NCBI GenBank assembly: GCA_023213395.1
Contig: CM041465.1
Span: 135,849,741-135,913,740, forward strand
DNA: 64,000 nt
Reading direction: 5' to 3'
Source of the DNA: Cycas panzhihuaensis
Lineage: Eukaryota; Cycadophyta
Shown here: positions 43,561 to 54,523 of the stretch, one piece after another
Position numbering within the stretch: the first letter of the stretch is position 1
Layout of the letters: the number at the start of each line of letters is the position of its first letter
The notes under the pieces: model-generated
Seen by the model: the letters and a program-made list of their open reading frames with translations, nothing else
Databases searched by the model: none
Told to the model about the DNA's origin: nothing
Translations under genes and position numbers: made by a program

Positions 43561-45350
43561 AAATTTACAAAGGAAAAAGACCTATCAGCGGATACAGCAA
43601 AGAAAAAGATGAAGAAGAAGAAGAAGAGGAAACTGACTTCATCACAGCATTGGTTACAGGAATGAAAGACAAAGATATTTAGTACATAGATTCAAGAGCT
43701 TCTAAACACATGACAAGTCAGGAAGACTAGTTTCAAACCATGAGTCCGTATAATATGGACAAGTTAGTGGAGCTAGGTGACAAGTACTCCCTTAACATTA
43801 AAGGGATTAGAACTATTTCAGTAAACCTGAATGGAAATGAAAGAAAAATTAGAAACGTTCTTTTTGTACCAAACCTGAAGATGAATCTCCTTTCAGTCTC
43901 CCAATTGAGCAAAAAGGGACTGAGGACCATTTTCGATGAAGAAGGGAATTGCCACATCTTAGATATGAAAAAAGATGGGAAAACTGTTGGAAAAGGGGTC
44001 AGATGCAATGACCTTTACAAACTTCATCCAAATCGTACTTCCTTATTTGGAAGAAAAAGCATCTTGCTCTTAAATCTGATAATAAAGTATGGCATTTAAG
44101 GTATGGACATCTCCCAATTGACACACTTAAACAAATGGAAAAGTCAGAAATGGTAAATGGTTTACCTAATATCTCTTCAGATACATTTGTTTGTAAAGGT
44201 TATCAACTCAGAAAACATCATAGGTTCCCTTTTAAAGAAAGCACTTGGAAATCTCAGTCTAAATTAGATCTGATACACACAGATATCTGTGGTCCAATTT
44301 CACCTCTGTTAATAAATAGATGCAGATATTTCTTAACTTTCATTGATGACTTCACCCGAAAAGTTTGGGTATATTTTTTACATAATAATTCTGAAGTCTT
44401 TGAAACATTTAAAGAATTTAAGGCAGAAGCTGAGCTAGAATCAGGAATGAAAATCAAGTGTATCAGGTCAGATGGAGGAGGAGAATATATGTCGAAGGAA
44501 TTTCTAAATTACTGCAAATATAGAGGAATTCGTAGACAAGTTACAACACCCTATACTCCTCAGTCAAATGGAGTAGCTAAAAGAAAGAATAGAACTTTGA
44601 TGGAAATGGCTCGAAGCATGATGTATGGAACAAAAATATCAAAGACATACTGGGCAAAAGCAGTCAGCACAACATGCTACTTGATAAACAGAAGTCCAAC
44701 CAGAACACTGAAGAACGTCACTCCAGAAGGAGCTTGGACAGGTCAAAAACCCGATGTAAGTTTTCTCAAAGTTTTTGGTAGTCAAGCATTTGTGCATGTT
44801 CCTGATAAAAGGAGGTCCAAATTAGATGCAAAAAGCATAGAATGTGTCTTAATATGATATAGTAAAAATTCAAAGGCATATAAGTGCATAGATCCAAGAA
44901 CAAATAGAATCTATGTGAGTAGAGATGTCGTCTTTAATGAAGATAGCTCAGATGAATCCTCACAAATCAAAGTAATAGAAAATGAAAAAGAACTGAGGCT
45001 AGAACACAGAATAATGCAGGAAGATGAGGAAGAAAGTCAGTCAGAAATTACTTCAGAAAATCAAGAAACTAGAGAAGGACATGATTTAGAAGAAGGACAA
45101 GCAGATTCATCATCAACAACAGGTGAGGGAGACACCATCAAAAAAGAAGGACCATCATCATCAACTGGTCAGAGAGACATCATCGAAAAAGGAGATCTAC
45201 AGAAACAAAAAAAGTTACCAAAATGGTATATCAAAACTATTGAAGAAGAAAATATATTAGAACAAAAAACTCATAGGCAAAGGTCAAAAGCTCTTCTAAG
45301 CAAGGTTGAACCACAGAATTTTGACGAAGCAAAAGATCATCTAGAATAGA
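43561..45350 (+). pseudogene. CopG protease and integrase
   Basis: The protease site is IDSRASKH (43686-43709), where the family DSGAS triad has Gly changed to Arg. LFVPNLKMNLLSVSQLSKKG (43861-43920) is the copia motif after protease. Integrase (open 44135-44857) has LIHTDICGPISP near 44270, FIDDFTRKVWVYF near 44340, IRSDGGGEYMS near 44464 and YTPQSNGVAKRKNRTLMEMA near 44553-44610. The catalytic Glu of the last motif is Lys. The acidic Ser-rich linker 44915-45349 leads to RT. A TGA at 44855 and a frameshift near 44097 also occur. Confidence 0.92.
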
Positions 45351-46836
45351 GAGAAGCAATGGACAATGAAATAAATTCAATCAAGAAAAATTAAACATGG
45401 GAATTAGTAGAACTACCTGCTAATAAATCCAATCAGAACCTGCAAATGGGTTTACAAAACAAAGAAAGGAGTTGATGGCAAAATTGAAAAACACAAGGCA
45501 AGGTTAGTTGCAAAAGGATACACTCAAACTGCAGGTGTAGATTTTGATGAGACCTTTTCTCCAGTAGCAAAGATAAACACAGTAAGGATAGTAATAGCCT
45601 TAGCTGTTGCTCAAGGTTGGGGAATCGCTCAAATGGACGTAAAGAGTGCCTTCCTAAATGGTGAACTAGAAGAAGAGGTTTATATGTAACAACCAGATGG
45701 ATATGCAGAACAGGGAAAAGAAAATCTAGTCTGCAAATTGAAAAAGGCCTTGTATGGTCTAAAACAAGCACCGCGTGCCTGGTATGCAAAACTAGATCAC
45801 TTTCTTGAAGAAAATAAGTTCATTCGGTGTAACTTTCAGTTCGATCAGTATATAAGGAAAACAAACAACAAGATAACAATAATTATTATTTATGTGGATG
45901 ATATGCTCCTTACTGGGAATGATGTAGAAGGAATCAAGTGGATCAAAAGTCAACTTCAGCAAAAATTTGAAATGACAGACTTGGGTTCACTAAATTATTA
46001 CTTGGGACTGGAGATAAGTCAACACCAAAACTACATAACTTTGTCCCAAAGTAACTACATCAAAAATCTCCTTGTTTGATTCCAGATGGAGGATTGCAAT
46101 CCATGCGCCACTCCCATGGAAACAAATTATGATCTAACAGTAGATAATATGGAAAAGATGGATGTTACCTGCATGTGCAAATGATTGGAAGTCTAATTTA
46201 TCTGACAGCCACCAAACCCAACATATCCTACTTAGTAGGACTAATATCAAGGTATATACAGAATCCAAAGCTGAGACACTGGCAAGCCGCAAAAAGAATT
46301 CTAAGATATCTCAAAGGAACAACAGATCTCAAATTAGTATATTCAAGGGGGCATCCAATCAAAATAACACGATATTACGATTCAGACTGGGCAGGCAACA
46401 AAGAACAAAGGAAATCCACAAGTGGATTTTATTTTTTCTTAGGAGCTTTAGCAATCTCATGGTGCAGTAAGAAACAAGCAACAATGGCTCTCTCCTCTAC
46501 AGAAGTAGAATATAAAGCAGCCACATCAGCAACCTATGAAGCCATCTGGCTAAGATAACTCTTACTTGATTTGAATCAATAGTAGAAAGAAGTAACTTCA
46601 CTAAAATGTGACAACCAAAGTGCTATCAAGCTGACCAAAAATCCAATTCTGCATGCAAGAACAAAACATATTGAAGTTCATCATCACTTTATAAGAGAAA
46701 AGGTGCAGAACAAAGAAATAGACTTGGAATACTGTCCGACATTTGAACAAGTTGCAGATCTTCTGACAAAACCTCTTGGGAGAGAAAGACTCAGATACTT
46801 GAGAGACAAGATTGGACTTTTAGAGATAAAACATTA
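45351..46836 (+). pseudogene. CopG reverse transcriptase and RNase H
   Basis: [22 protein letters not shown] near 45490, [28 protein letters not shown] near 45630, KALYGLKQAPRAWY near 45745 and an intact YVDDMLLTGND (YVDD at 45891-45902). RNase H lies in 46175-46836: AKRILRYLKGTTDLKL near 46290, YYDSDWAGNKEQRKSTSGFY near 46375, ALSSTEVEYKAATSATYEA near 46490, KHIEVHHHFIREK near 46670, ending LLEIKH at 46833. Frameshifts near 45430 and 46080-46175 and single stops disable it. Confidence 0.92.
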
Positions 46837-47062
46837 AGAGGGGGTGTTGAGATATAATGTTTTATCTAGGATAGAAAAGGGGATCATGTTAGACCCACCC
46901 TTAAATGCTCTTATGAGATCATGCCACTTGGCATAATCTGAGTGATCGGTTACATTAGTGGTTGTAACCATCTCATAACTCTTATATACTTAAGTAAATT
47001 GAATCTCAATAGAACACAATTCATTCTTTCCTCTATTCAGTTCCGATCTATATTTTTCAACA
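46837..47062 (+). repeat. CopG polypurine tract and 3' LTR
   Basis: AGAGGGGG leads into TGTTGAGATATAATG (46845); the LTR ends TTTTTCAACA at 47062, followed by the target copy CGTGC (47063-47067). Confidence 0.95.
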
Positions 47063-47067
47063 CGTGC

Positions 47068-48703
47068 TTTCCTTGAGCTCCCAAAAGGCCGTTGGAAGGA
47101 AGACCACTACTAGCAGCAGTGTAGGCAGCCCCATGTTATGCTCGTAATTAGCTTCACAAATCCTATACAAGGGGATTCCAACCCTCCATTCTGTAACTTC
47201 TTGTGCGTTTTAGCTTAACCCTATCAAGGTTGCAATAGTTGCACATTACAATTTTTACAACATTGACAACATTAGCAACATTTTCTCCCACTTTCCCACT
47301 TGCATCTCAAGGGTTTCTTACATTCACCTTGCCTCATCTTCTCTAGTACTTGGATAGTGTGGAGCACATCTAATTTGGAGGGTTAGCCATTCTGAGGTTA
47401 TTTATCCTTGTTCTCTCTTTGCCCTCCTTTTCTCATGTTGTTTACTAAATGATATAAAAGAAACGAGAAGTAATGTTGTAGTGAGGGACATTTCTTTTAG
47501 CTGAAAATTATGAGTCCTAGTATTCATTTTGTTGTGTATTTATCCTATGTATACTTGGCACCCCTTGGGAAAAGGTAAACTTGGTTTAATTTGTAAGTCA
47601 CCTTGTTATACGTGGAGAGCGAAGAGGAACCTGTCCTTTCTTCATCGACACCATCCTGCACCGTCTATGGTTGGAGAAAGACAAGGGTGGCAAGTGTAAT
47701 AAGGATAACATCGCTTTAATCATTACATTCCAAGTATGTCTTGGGCTTTCCTTATTTCTATTTCTTTCCTCTATTTTTCCCCCTTCACCTATACATTATT
47801 TTGATAAAGGAAAAGAAGAAGAACTAGTTTTGGTTATTTACTATCAACTAGTTTGCTTGCTTTCGTAGGAAAGTGTATGTAGTAAGAATCCTACATATTT
47901 GCATGCTCATCTCATTGCATTGCTTAGTAAGCTTACATATTTTACATATTCTTTACATCATACAGTTTCCATTTGTATCCTTCCTTTCTTTTCTTCTTTT
48001 GCATTTGAAAGGTAAAGAGAGTGAGAGCATACATGTGAATAAATGAGAGTGAGTCTTGCATTATCTTATTGCTTTAAAAAGTTACTCCTTTACATATAAT
48101 GACACACCGTCACCTACACCACACCATTTTTTTTTACAACCAGCAAACACAAATATTAAGATGTTCTTTATTTGATCCTTATTCCTAAGATCTTCTTAGG
48201 TCTAGGACCTTGAGGGTGCCCCACTTCTAAGGCTGCTTTCTTGGTCCTCCCTACTCAGTTTGATTAAACCACTCAGGTATTACCCTTTAGGCTTATACCT
48301 AACCCATGAGATTAGCCCTCTTCTTCACCTCCTGCGTGCGTGTGCTGCCCTTCTCCTCTACTAAAGTCGTTCCTTCTATACTCCCTCTCTATGCGAGGAG
48401 CTATTCTCTCACACACACTCTCTCTCTCCTCTTTCCTTTAGCCATCAAAGGATAAGAGGGCCTCTTATGAGGTTACTCTAGAAGATGAGAAAATCCCTCA
48501 CTTGCTTATCACTCTAAACCAAAGTAGAGTCACCTCGAAGGAGTTCGCATGCTATTTGCAGGTCCTAAACCTATGTTTCGACACTCAGATGCCCTTTGTG
48601 GGTGTTGCTTTTACTTATTGTCATAGGTTTCTTATCACCACAATTTAATAGTTTGTCTTGGCCTCATCCAAGTGTAGCTACACCCCCTGAAGGTGTGATT
48701 CCA
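47068..48703 (+). repeat. Tat-B 3' LTR, second part
   Basis: It resumes the LTR with TTTCCTTGAGCTCCC and ends GGTGTGATTCCA. Parts 1 and 2 total 2989 bp, against 2987 bp in the 5' LTR. The right target copy CAACC follows at 48704. Confidence 0.92.
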
Positions 48704-48876
48704 CAACCCCATAGCATAAATATTCAGGAGGAGGGCAAGAATCCTCCTCAACCTTGAAATCAAATTATATCAAAATAATACAAAGCATAAAATAAATAAA
48801 CTTAACTTACCATTAACTTACCCTTAGGTTATGTGCACCTAAGGTGGAGGTTAGGTGATGAGCATTAACCCTAACA
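48704..48876 (-). repeat. CopC 3' LTR, piece 3
   Basis: It aligns with about 52385-52542 of the other LTR: CAACCCC.TAG.ATAAATATTCA, then GTGCACCTAAGGTG and GATGAGCATTAA. On the - strand it begins TGTTAGGGTTAATGC. A purine-rich run (- strand ATTAAGGGATAG) lies just upstream of it, as expected for a polypurine tract. Confidence 0.9.
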
Positions 48877-49067
48877 TACTATCCCTTAATGGTCATCACA
48901 TATATCTTTGACTTTTCTTTGAATTTATAGTACATATACTTGAGAAAACTTTGAGAGAGTGATTAAATACATCCTTTAGCTTTGTCTTCATTAACCTGTA
49001 TCATTATCCTTACAAAGTAGTTTCCTTCAATATAATATAGTTCAAGTGATCTCCAAGTATGTGTGGC

Positions 49068-49583
49068 TTACTTCGAATGGAGAAGAGTGACTTCATCTTT
49101 TACTTTATCTTCTTGATCCTTTGTTTTATGAGAATCAATCAAATCATAGATACATACAACATCATCAAGTATAATAATGTGATTATCCATTTTATTCGAG
49201 TCATCAACATTAGCCTTTTTAACATAAAACACATGCTTTATCATCTGTCTCACATGTACAACATCATCAACATAGCCAAATTCATTCAAATCTAAGGTTT
49301 CTCCCCCATAAATTGATTTTAAAGTATCCCAAATAGATTTGGATGCAGTTAACTCACTAACATTAATGAATGTATCATCATTTATTGTGCTAAAGATGAA
49401 TGCTATAACTTCATTATCATTTCTTAAGTGTTCTTTAAAATTTTATTCATCTTGTAGGTAACCATATTCAACAAATTTCTAAAGTTTATTTTCATTAAGA
49501 TGTGTTTTTAATAAGTCTTTCCAAATGTGAAAATTAGTCCTATCAAATGTGGGAATTAACACATTATCTAAATAAGTTTCCAT
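49068..49583 (-). pseudogene. CopC gag (- strand)
   Basis: The - strand ATG at 49583 opens METYLDNVLIPTFDRTNFHI, then WKDLLKTHLNENKL, FVEYGYLQDE and ELTASKSIWDTLKSIYGGET, the copia gag N-terminal domain. One stop and a frameshift separate it from the open tail 49289-49068, which has no family match. No zinc knuckle, protease or polymerase follows before the LTR. Low decay compared with the CopX copies suggests a short functional ORF or a recent loss of pol. Confidence 0.8.
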
Positions 49584-52180
49584 TTGTAAAACTTTTAGTT
49601 CATGAACTTAAATAAGTAGATGAAGGCCTTTAATAAATGAATAATATAAAGTAGGCAATAAATTCTAATATAAATATATTAATCAATGTAGGTAAGTAAT
49701 GAGATAAAATGCATATCCTTTTAAGACAAATGCTTTCCTTTAGAATGGAACTGAATCAATCAATGATTTTATGTAAACCTTAAAAGTAAAGGGCTAAAGT
49801 GAGCCAAAGATAATTTAAAATATATATGTGATTTTTAAATTAATACCTTGGTAAATCAATGACTAAAAAAAATAAGATGGAAAAATATTTCCTTTTAACA
49901 ATGAAATAAAATACATGTAAATATGTAATCAAATGTCCTTTTGAGTTGAGAATGATAAATACTCCTTGAAGTGCTCTAAAAACCTTTTAAAGTTGAAATG
50001 GAGCAAAAATGATTCTTCAATTTTAATTCCTTATTAAGACTAAATAACCATCAGATGAGCCCTTTTAAATCAAAGAAGAATATAATTATACTTATAAAAT
50101 AATCTTAAAATGTGCTCCTCGAATGAATACTTCACAAGGGAAAAATGACCTTAAATAGGTAGTGAATAGACCTTAAGAGTGCTTTAGAATCGAATTTATA
50201 AGTTAAAGAATAAAATAAAAGCTTTAGAATAGGGTTAAAGTATACTAGTTTGACATTTTTTATCTAAAGGGGGCTTGTTCTCTTTAGGAGGCATAAATAG
50301 AGCTTAATAGCTATAAAAATTTAATTAGAAGCTTCTAAAACAAGTAGTTGCCAACAACTAATTAGTATCTCAATGATAAATAAATATACTAAGTTATAGT
50401 AAAAATTTTGCTTGAAATATTTAAAAATGTCTAATTAGGACCAAATAGGAGCCTTAACTTTAACTACTTCAAAGAGCTATAAAATAATGTTAGATTAAAG
50501 TAAAACTTATTCCAATGTGAAGAGTATTAAAAACTCTTTTTGACAGATCCAACTGCTCAGAAAATAGGCTCCTAAAGCTCAAGATATTAATGAATATATA
50601 TGATGATCCTTTTAAGGACTCAGAAAGGAACCACAAGGCTTAAATGCTATAAAATTTAAATTATAACTTTGTAGAATAATATGAAAAAAATTATATATAT
50701 ATTAGAGATCCTGTAGTATGTCTCAAGCTAAAGAAACTTAGAAAAAAATAATTTATTATTACTGAAAATAATGAACTAAGATAAATAGGTTACTTCAAAT
50801 TTACTAGCTTTGAAAACCTAGAAAATAGCTTTAAATTAGATTTAAAAATATACCAACATGTAGAGAATTGAACCAGATTTCTAATGGAATAGACAGTTCA
50901 AAAAATAGAGTTTGTATACCAAATTTATTGTAAAAATGGTAAGAACTCTTTATGGTTAGTAAAATAATGGCTAAAAGAAGGGGTCACTTTGACCAATTAA
51001 ATCTCAACCAAAACAATCTCAATTTTGACAAACGATGACTCTACATTATGGCTCTCTAAAAAACTAATGCAATAGAACTAGTTTCACTGAAATCTGATAT
51101 GCTAATGAGGAGATATAGTAAAAAAAGTGATAGAGCCTTTATGAGAAAAAAAATATAAAAGAAACTTTACAATCAAAAATTTGATTAGCCCCTTTAACAT
51201 GAAGACCAAGGTCATATGAGAGATCAACATGACCAAGACAGGGGATAAAGGGTGTGGACTCCAAAAAATATATAATGTAATTAAATCTTATTATAAACTT
51301 TACAACTTTAATGAAATAAAAATTAAATTATAAGTAAAAGAGGCAGCGACTATAAGTTTTTGACGTATGCAATGAAGAAGAAGAAGAAAGATAGATTCAA
51401 ATCGATCCAAAATAGAGATGGATTCTAATAAAAATATAGGGAAGCTTAGATATAGTATGAGTTGTGGATCTAGTAAAGAAATCTGACTAAAAAATGACTT
51501 CAAAGGAGAGTTATTTGCTCACAGACGTGAAGAAGGGTGCACAAGACTACTGAGGTTCTGAGTCATTGAAATTATATCAAACGATGACAAAACTTTACAA
51601 AATTGTAGAGGGAGGGGTGTTGTATATAGATAGAGGTGTTGGAATAGACAGTACTACAAAAGATGCCATAGATTATGAGAACAATGCTGCCAAAGTCTGA
51701 GGGCTACGGTAGATCATATAACGAGGAACAAAGCCAAATGAGGCCCTAAACTAATTCAAAACTCCTTTATCAGGCACTATGAGTGGCTGCAAATCTCTTA
51801 CAAATGCTAGAGAAAGTACACTAAGTAAAAATAATATATATTTACTAAAAAATGTAAAGAAAACTAAGAGAGATAAAGCTTCAAAGAGAGATATCTTACA
51901 AATGGATGGATGAAAAAATAAATCATCTTCACTACTAGCTGGACCACTCAGACACGATCAGAACGAGTAGTCATATAGTATAGTTCTCATCATTCTATAA
52001 GAAGTTGGAGTAAGTTGAATAAAGTTGAGTAATAAAGAACTAGGGCTTCAATAAACATATGAAAACATATCACAAAAATAACAACATAAATAATAGTAAA
52101 ACTTTAATATTTCTCAATATACTATCATATAATACCATACAACATAAAATGATAGCCATGGATCTCACATAGAAGTCAAC
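49584..52180 (-). other. CopC long leader (2.6 kb, noncoding)
   Basis: A very AT-rich stretch between primer site and gag start. Weak modular repetition is visible: a GCTATAAAATTTAAATTATAAC-like phrase recurs in variants at about 50310, 50470 and 50650, and an AACTGCTCAGAAAATAG-like phrase recurs at about 50550 and 50890. No protein is supported. Confidence 0.6.
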
Positions 52181-52199
52181 TTGGTGCTCTGATACCAAA
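52181..52199 (-). promoter_or_regulatory. CopC primer binding site (- strand)
   Basis: On the - strand TTTGGTATCAGAGCACCAA follows the LTR directly; TGGTATCAGAGC is the initiator tRNA-Met complement. This fixes the orientation of CopC. Confidence 0.92.
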
Positions 52200-52542
52200 T
52201 GTTATAGGCCTAAATAGTTCTAATACTAAATGAAAGATAATCAAGGAGACATAGTGAAGTAGTACATCAAGTAATCAATCTAATGTAGAATAAACACTAT
52301 AATCTTTGTATTCAATCCATCTTTGAGAGAGTATTACAAAATATCAGTTAAGGAGGTGGTGTTGGTGAACACCAGGGTTTACAACCCCGTAGTATAAATA
52401 TTCAAGAGGAGGGCTAAAGCCATTCTCAACCTTAAATTCAAATTATATTAAAATAATACAAAGCATAAAATAAATAAACTAACTTACCCTTAAGTTGTGT
52501 GCACCTAAGGTGGGGGTTAGGTGATGAGCATTAAGCCCAACA
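52200..52542 (-). repeat. CopC 5' LTR (343 bp)
   Basis: On the - strand it starts TGTTGGGCTTAATGC and ends GGCCTATAACA. It is uninterrupted and provides the empty-site sequences for both the ChrD and the Tat-B insertions. Confidence 0.92.
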
Positions 52543-53140
52543 TATGGAAGTTGACATCATTAGGTGTACACAACTTAAAACTCAAATGTATGGTATGTAA
52601 TTAATCTAATAACCTCTAACTTGTATCTAATATATAATTAAGGTTATTAAAGGGATACCTAGGCTTCTAGTAGAATTAAGTTGGCCTTCACCTATGATAC
52701 CTGCAATTGTACTTGGTGATAAAATCCAAGTTACAATGGAGGTTAAGTACTCCCAATCCTCATCTAATTCACTAATGAGCAACTATATAACTCTTCTAAA
52801 GAGTGATATATACATACCCATGGCTATGAAAGATATTAAATAGGGTATATTTTAATCTTATATTAAAGTTTCAGTTTTCTTGGTTGGTTATTAGGTTGAT
52901 CATTGATTGAGGCACAATGGTATAGCTAACTAAACCTCGCTAATATTCTAGTTTAGTCTAATCCCAACTTGAAACCCACACCTCCTTTACACATGATATT
53001 TATCCAACCAAGGTATCTTAACCTTGGAGAGTATGTTAATAGATACAAAATGATAGAAAATTATGTACATGATATGTTTATTTTAGGGAGAGTGAAAAAA
53101 TTATTAAATTTGTGTCAAATATACATATATCTAAAAATAA

Positions 53141-53230
53141 AGTGCTTTTAGAGTGCTTGCTTGGACTGCTTTTAAAGTGCTTGCTTGGAGTACCTTTGGA
53201 GTGCTTTCTTGAAGTGATTTTAGAGTGCTA
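53141..53230. repeat. Short tandem repeat in the CopX-E leader
   Basis: About 3.5 units of 24-25 bp of the form AGTGCTTGCTTGGACTGCTT, with decay. It is not seen in CopX-1 or CopX-2. Confidence 0.75.
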
Positions 53231-53373
53231 AAATAAAATTCTAATAAGTAAGGACTCCAAATATTACTATGATCCAGTTATTTTTTACTCACTTTAACAG
53301 TGGGCTTTTAAGCCTTATAAAAGGAAGGAAGAAAATTTCTTCACCTTTTTTTTTCTTACAAAAAAGTAATCTT

Positions 53374-53668
53374 CACTAAAATAGCAATAACTTTCTTCTA
53401 CGATAATAAAATTGAGTGCTAATTTTTGTGTTGTAAACTAGACTCGGAGTTATATTTTTAAGAAGTAGAATTAGGTCCAAATAAGTTCTACAAAATTTTG
53501 GGCAATCTTACAAAGTGAACATAATATATTTTTCTGAAATTCCTACTAAAAATAATTGTTATTCACTAAAATAGCATTAAATTTCTCATACGGTAACAAA
53601 ATTTGGTGTTGATTTTTGTGATGAAAACTAGACTCAGATCCTCATCTTTAGCAATTAGAATTAGGTCA
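53374..53668. repeat. Pair of about 100-bp direct repeats in the CopX-E leader
   Basis: Copies at about 53374-53473 and 53564-53668 share CACTAAAATAGCA, TAATTTTTGTG/TGATTTTTGTG, AAACTAGACTC and TAGAATTAGGTC, and are separated by about 90 bp. Confidence 0.75.
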
Positions 53669-54208
53669 ATTAGAGCTTTTTAAAAGTTTTTACAGATTTA
53701 TAAATTTTAGCAAGCAAATTTTATTTCTATAGAAAATTTAGCTTGTAAATATCTCATTAACACATGATACCATATGAAATTTCTATCATTTTTTGATCCC
53801 CAAGATCCCAATATAGGCAAGGTAAGAGCATATAATGATGGATATTTTAAATAACTCTAAATTCTTAAAAAAAGTAGGTAGAATCTCCACTTATAAATAT
53901 TCTTCGAAATGCTAAAAAAAATTCAGTAGTATTTTCCCTTATTAAATGGACAAAAGTAGGGGAAAGAAAAGAAGAATGAGATAACATAAATGGCTATCAA
54001 AGGATTGGAATCCTTGAGCCTTACAACTTCTTATATTATTCTTCCAAACCTACAAAAGAAAAAGAAATGAAAATAATACTAAATATGCTATGATAAAAGT
54101 TTGAAAATATTTCTAAATCCATTTTCACAATTTCCTTCGCTACATAGATTATAGGGGAGAAGGAAGTGATGCCTCCATCGAAAGTGTAAGTGAGGAATAT
54201 GAAGAAAT

Positions 54209-54223
54209 CAAGCTCTAATACCA
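54209..54223 (-). promoter_or_regulatory. CopX-E primer binding site (- strand)
   Basis: On the - strand TGGTATTAGAGCTTG lies 2 bp after the LTR end, as in CopX-2 (TGGTATAAGAG after a TG dinucleotide). Confidence 0.85.
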
Positions 54224-54225
54224 CA

Positions 54226-54523
54226 TGAAAGGAGTGGATCTATCCTTCATCTCTATGCACTAAATATAAAGGTAAATATGGGAGTAAGAGAGACTTGAGA
54301 GAAAAAGAGTATCTCTCACAAAATGGGGAGGTAAGAATAAGCCTCCTCCATTGAGCATTTACTTTTATATTGAGAAAGGAAACATTAGAGTTAGATGAAA
54401 TAAAATTACATATAATGCATATGAAAATGCATTTCACTTAAGTGATCTAATTTAAAATTCACTTAAGACCCTTTTTTGGAATAATTAACTAATATAATGA
54501 CCTTGTGTCATTAACCTATTTCA
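54226..54523 (-). repeat. CopX-type LTR shared between two elements (- strand, 298 bp)
   Basis: On the - strand it starts TGAAATAGGTTAATGACACA and ends CTCCTTTCA, matching the CopX LTRs. The downstream side has a primer site (CopX-E leader); the upstream side has a polypurine tract and the 3' end of another CopX copy. It is therefore both a 5' and a 3' LTR. Confidence 0.88.

Larger units (their letters stand above)
41846..47062 (+). mobile_element. CopG: youngest copia element, 5217 bp, inside the Tat-B 3' LTR
   Basis: Two 218-bp LTRs differ at about 10 positions. The 5-bp target duplication CGTGC is perfect (41841-41845, 47063-47067). The primer site, a nearly continuous gag-pol frame and a polypurine tract are all present. 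Only a handful of stops and frameshifts interrupt the polyprotein, far fewer than in any other element here. Confidence 0.95.
25835..48703 (+). mobile_element. Tat-B: full-length Tat-like gypsy element (about 17.6 kb without CopG)
   Basis: Two LTRs of about 2.99 kb bracket the leader, gag, protease, RT-RNase H, integrase, an antisense PMD-like gene and a second RNase H. The target duplication is CAATC/CAACC, and the uninterrupted site is visible near 52385 in the other CopC LTR. CopG interrupts the 3' LTR. All frames have stops, but the gag core (30247-30744) is open. Confidence 0.92.
19577..52542 (-). mobile_element. CopC: gag-only nonautonomous copia-like element (- strand), split by ChrD and Tat-B
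   Basis: The 5' LTR (52200-52542), primer site, long leader and a gag ORF (49583-49068) are on the - strand. The 3' LTR survives as three pieces, 19577-19631, 25716-25834 and 48704-48876. Without the inserts and their target duplications these total 342 bp, against 343 bp for the other LTR. There is no room for pol between gag and the 3' LTR (about 190 bp). Its element length without inserts is about 4 kb. Confidence 0.87.
52543..54208 (-). other. CopX-E leader, 5' LTR-proximal part
   Basis: On the - strand, about 53045-52690 aligns with the CopX-1 leader 540-860 and the CopX-2 leader 59090-59420, including CTCATTAGTGAATTAGATGA and CATAGCCATGGGTATG. Noncoding. It holds a 24-bp-type tandem array and a 100-bp direct repeat listed separately. 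Confidence 0.8.
18356..54523 (-). mobile_element. CopX-E: minus-strand copia element, outermost host of the nest
   Basis: This is a member of the CopX family on the - strand. Its 5' LTR (54226-54523), primer site and leader lie on the right, and its gag lies on the left (18356-19310). The leader is split by CopC (19577-52542), which in turn holds ChrD and Tat-B. The pol genes and 3' LTR are absent: homology stops at the Tat-A LTR end (18355). Only the flanking parts of this range belong to CopX-E. Confidence 0.85.

Noticed and set aside
49059-49295. A + strand ORF of 78 codons
   Set aside because: It is the complement of the CopC gag tail and has hydrophobic low-complexity composition without any domain.
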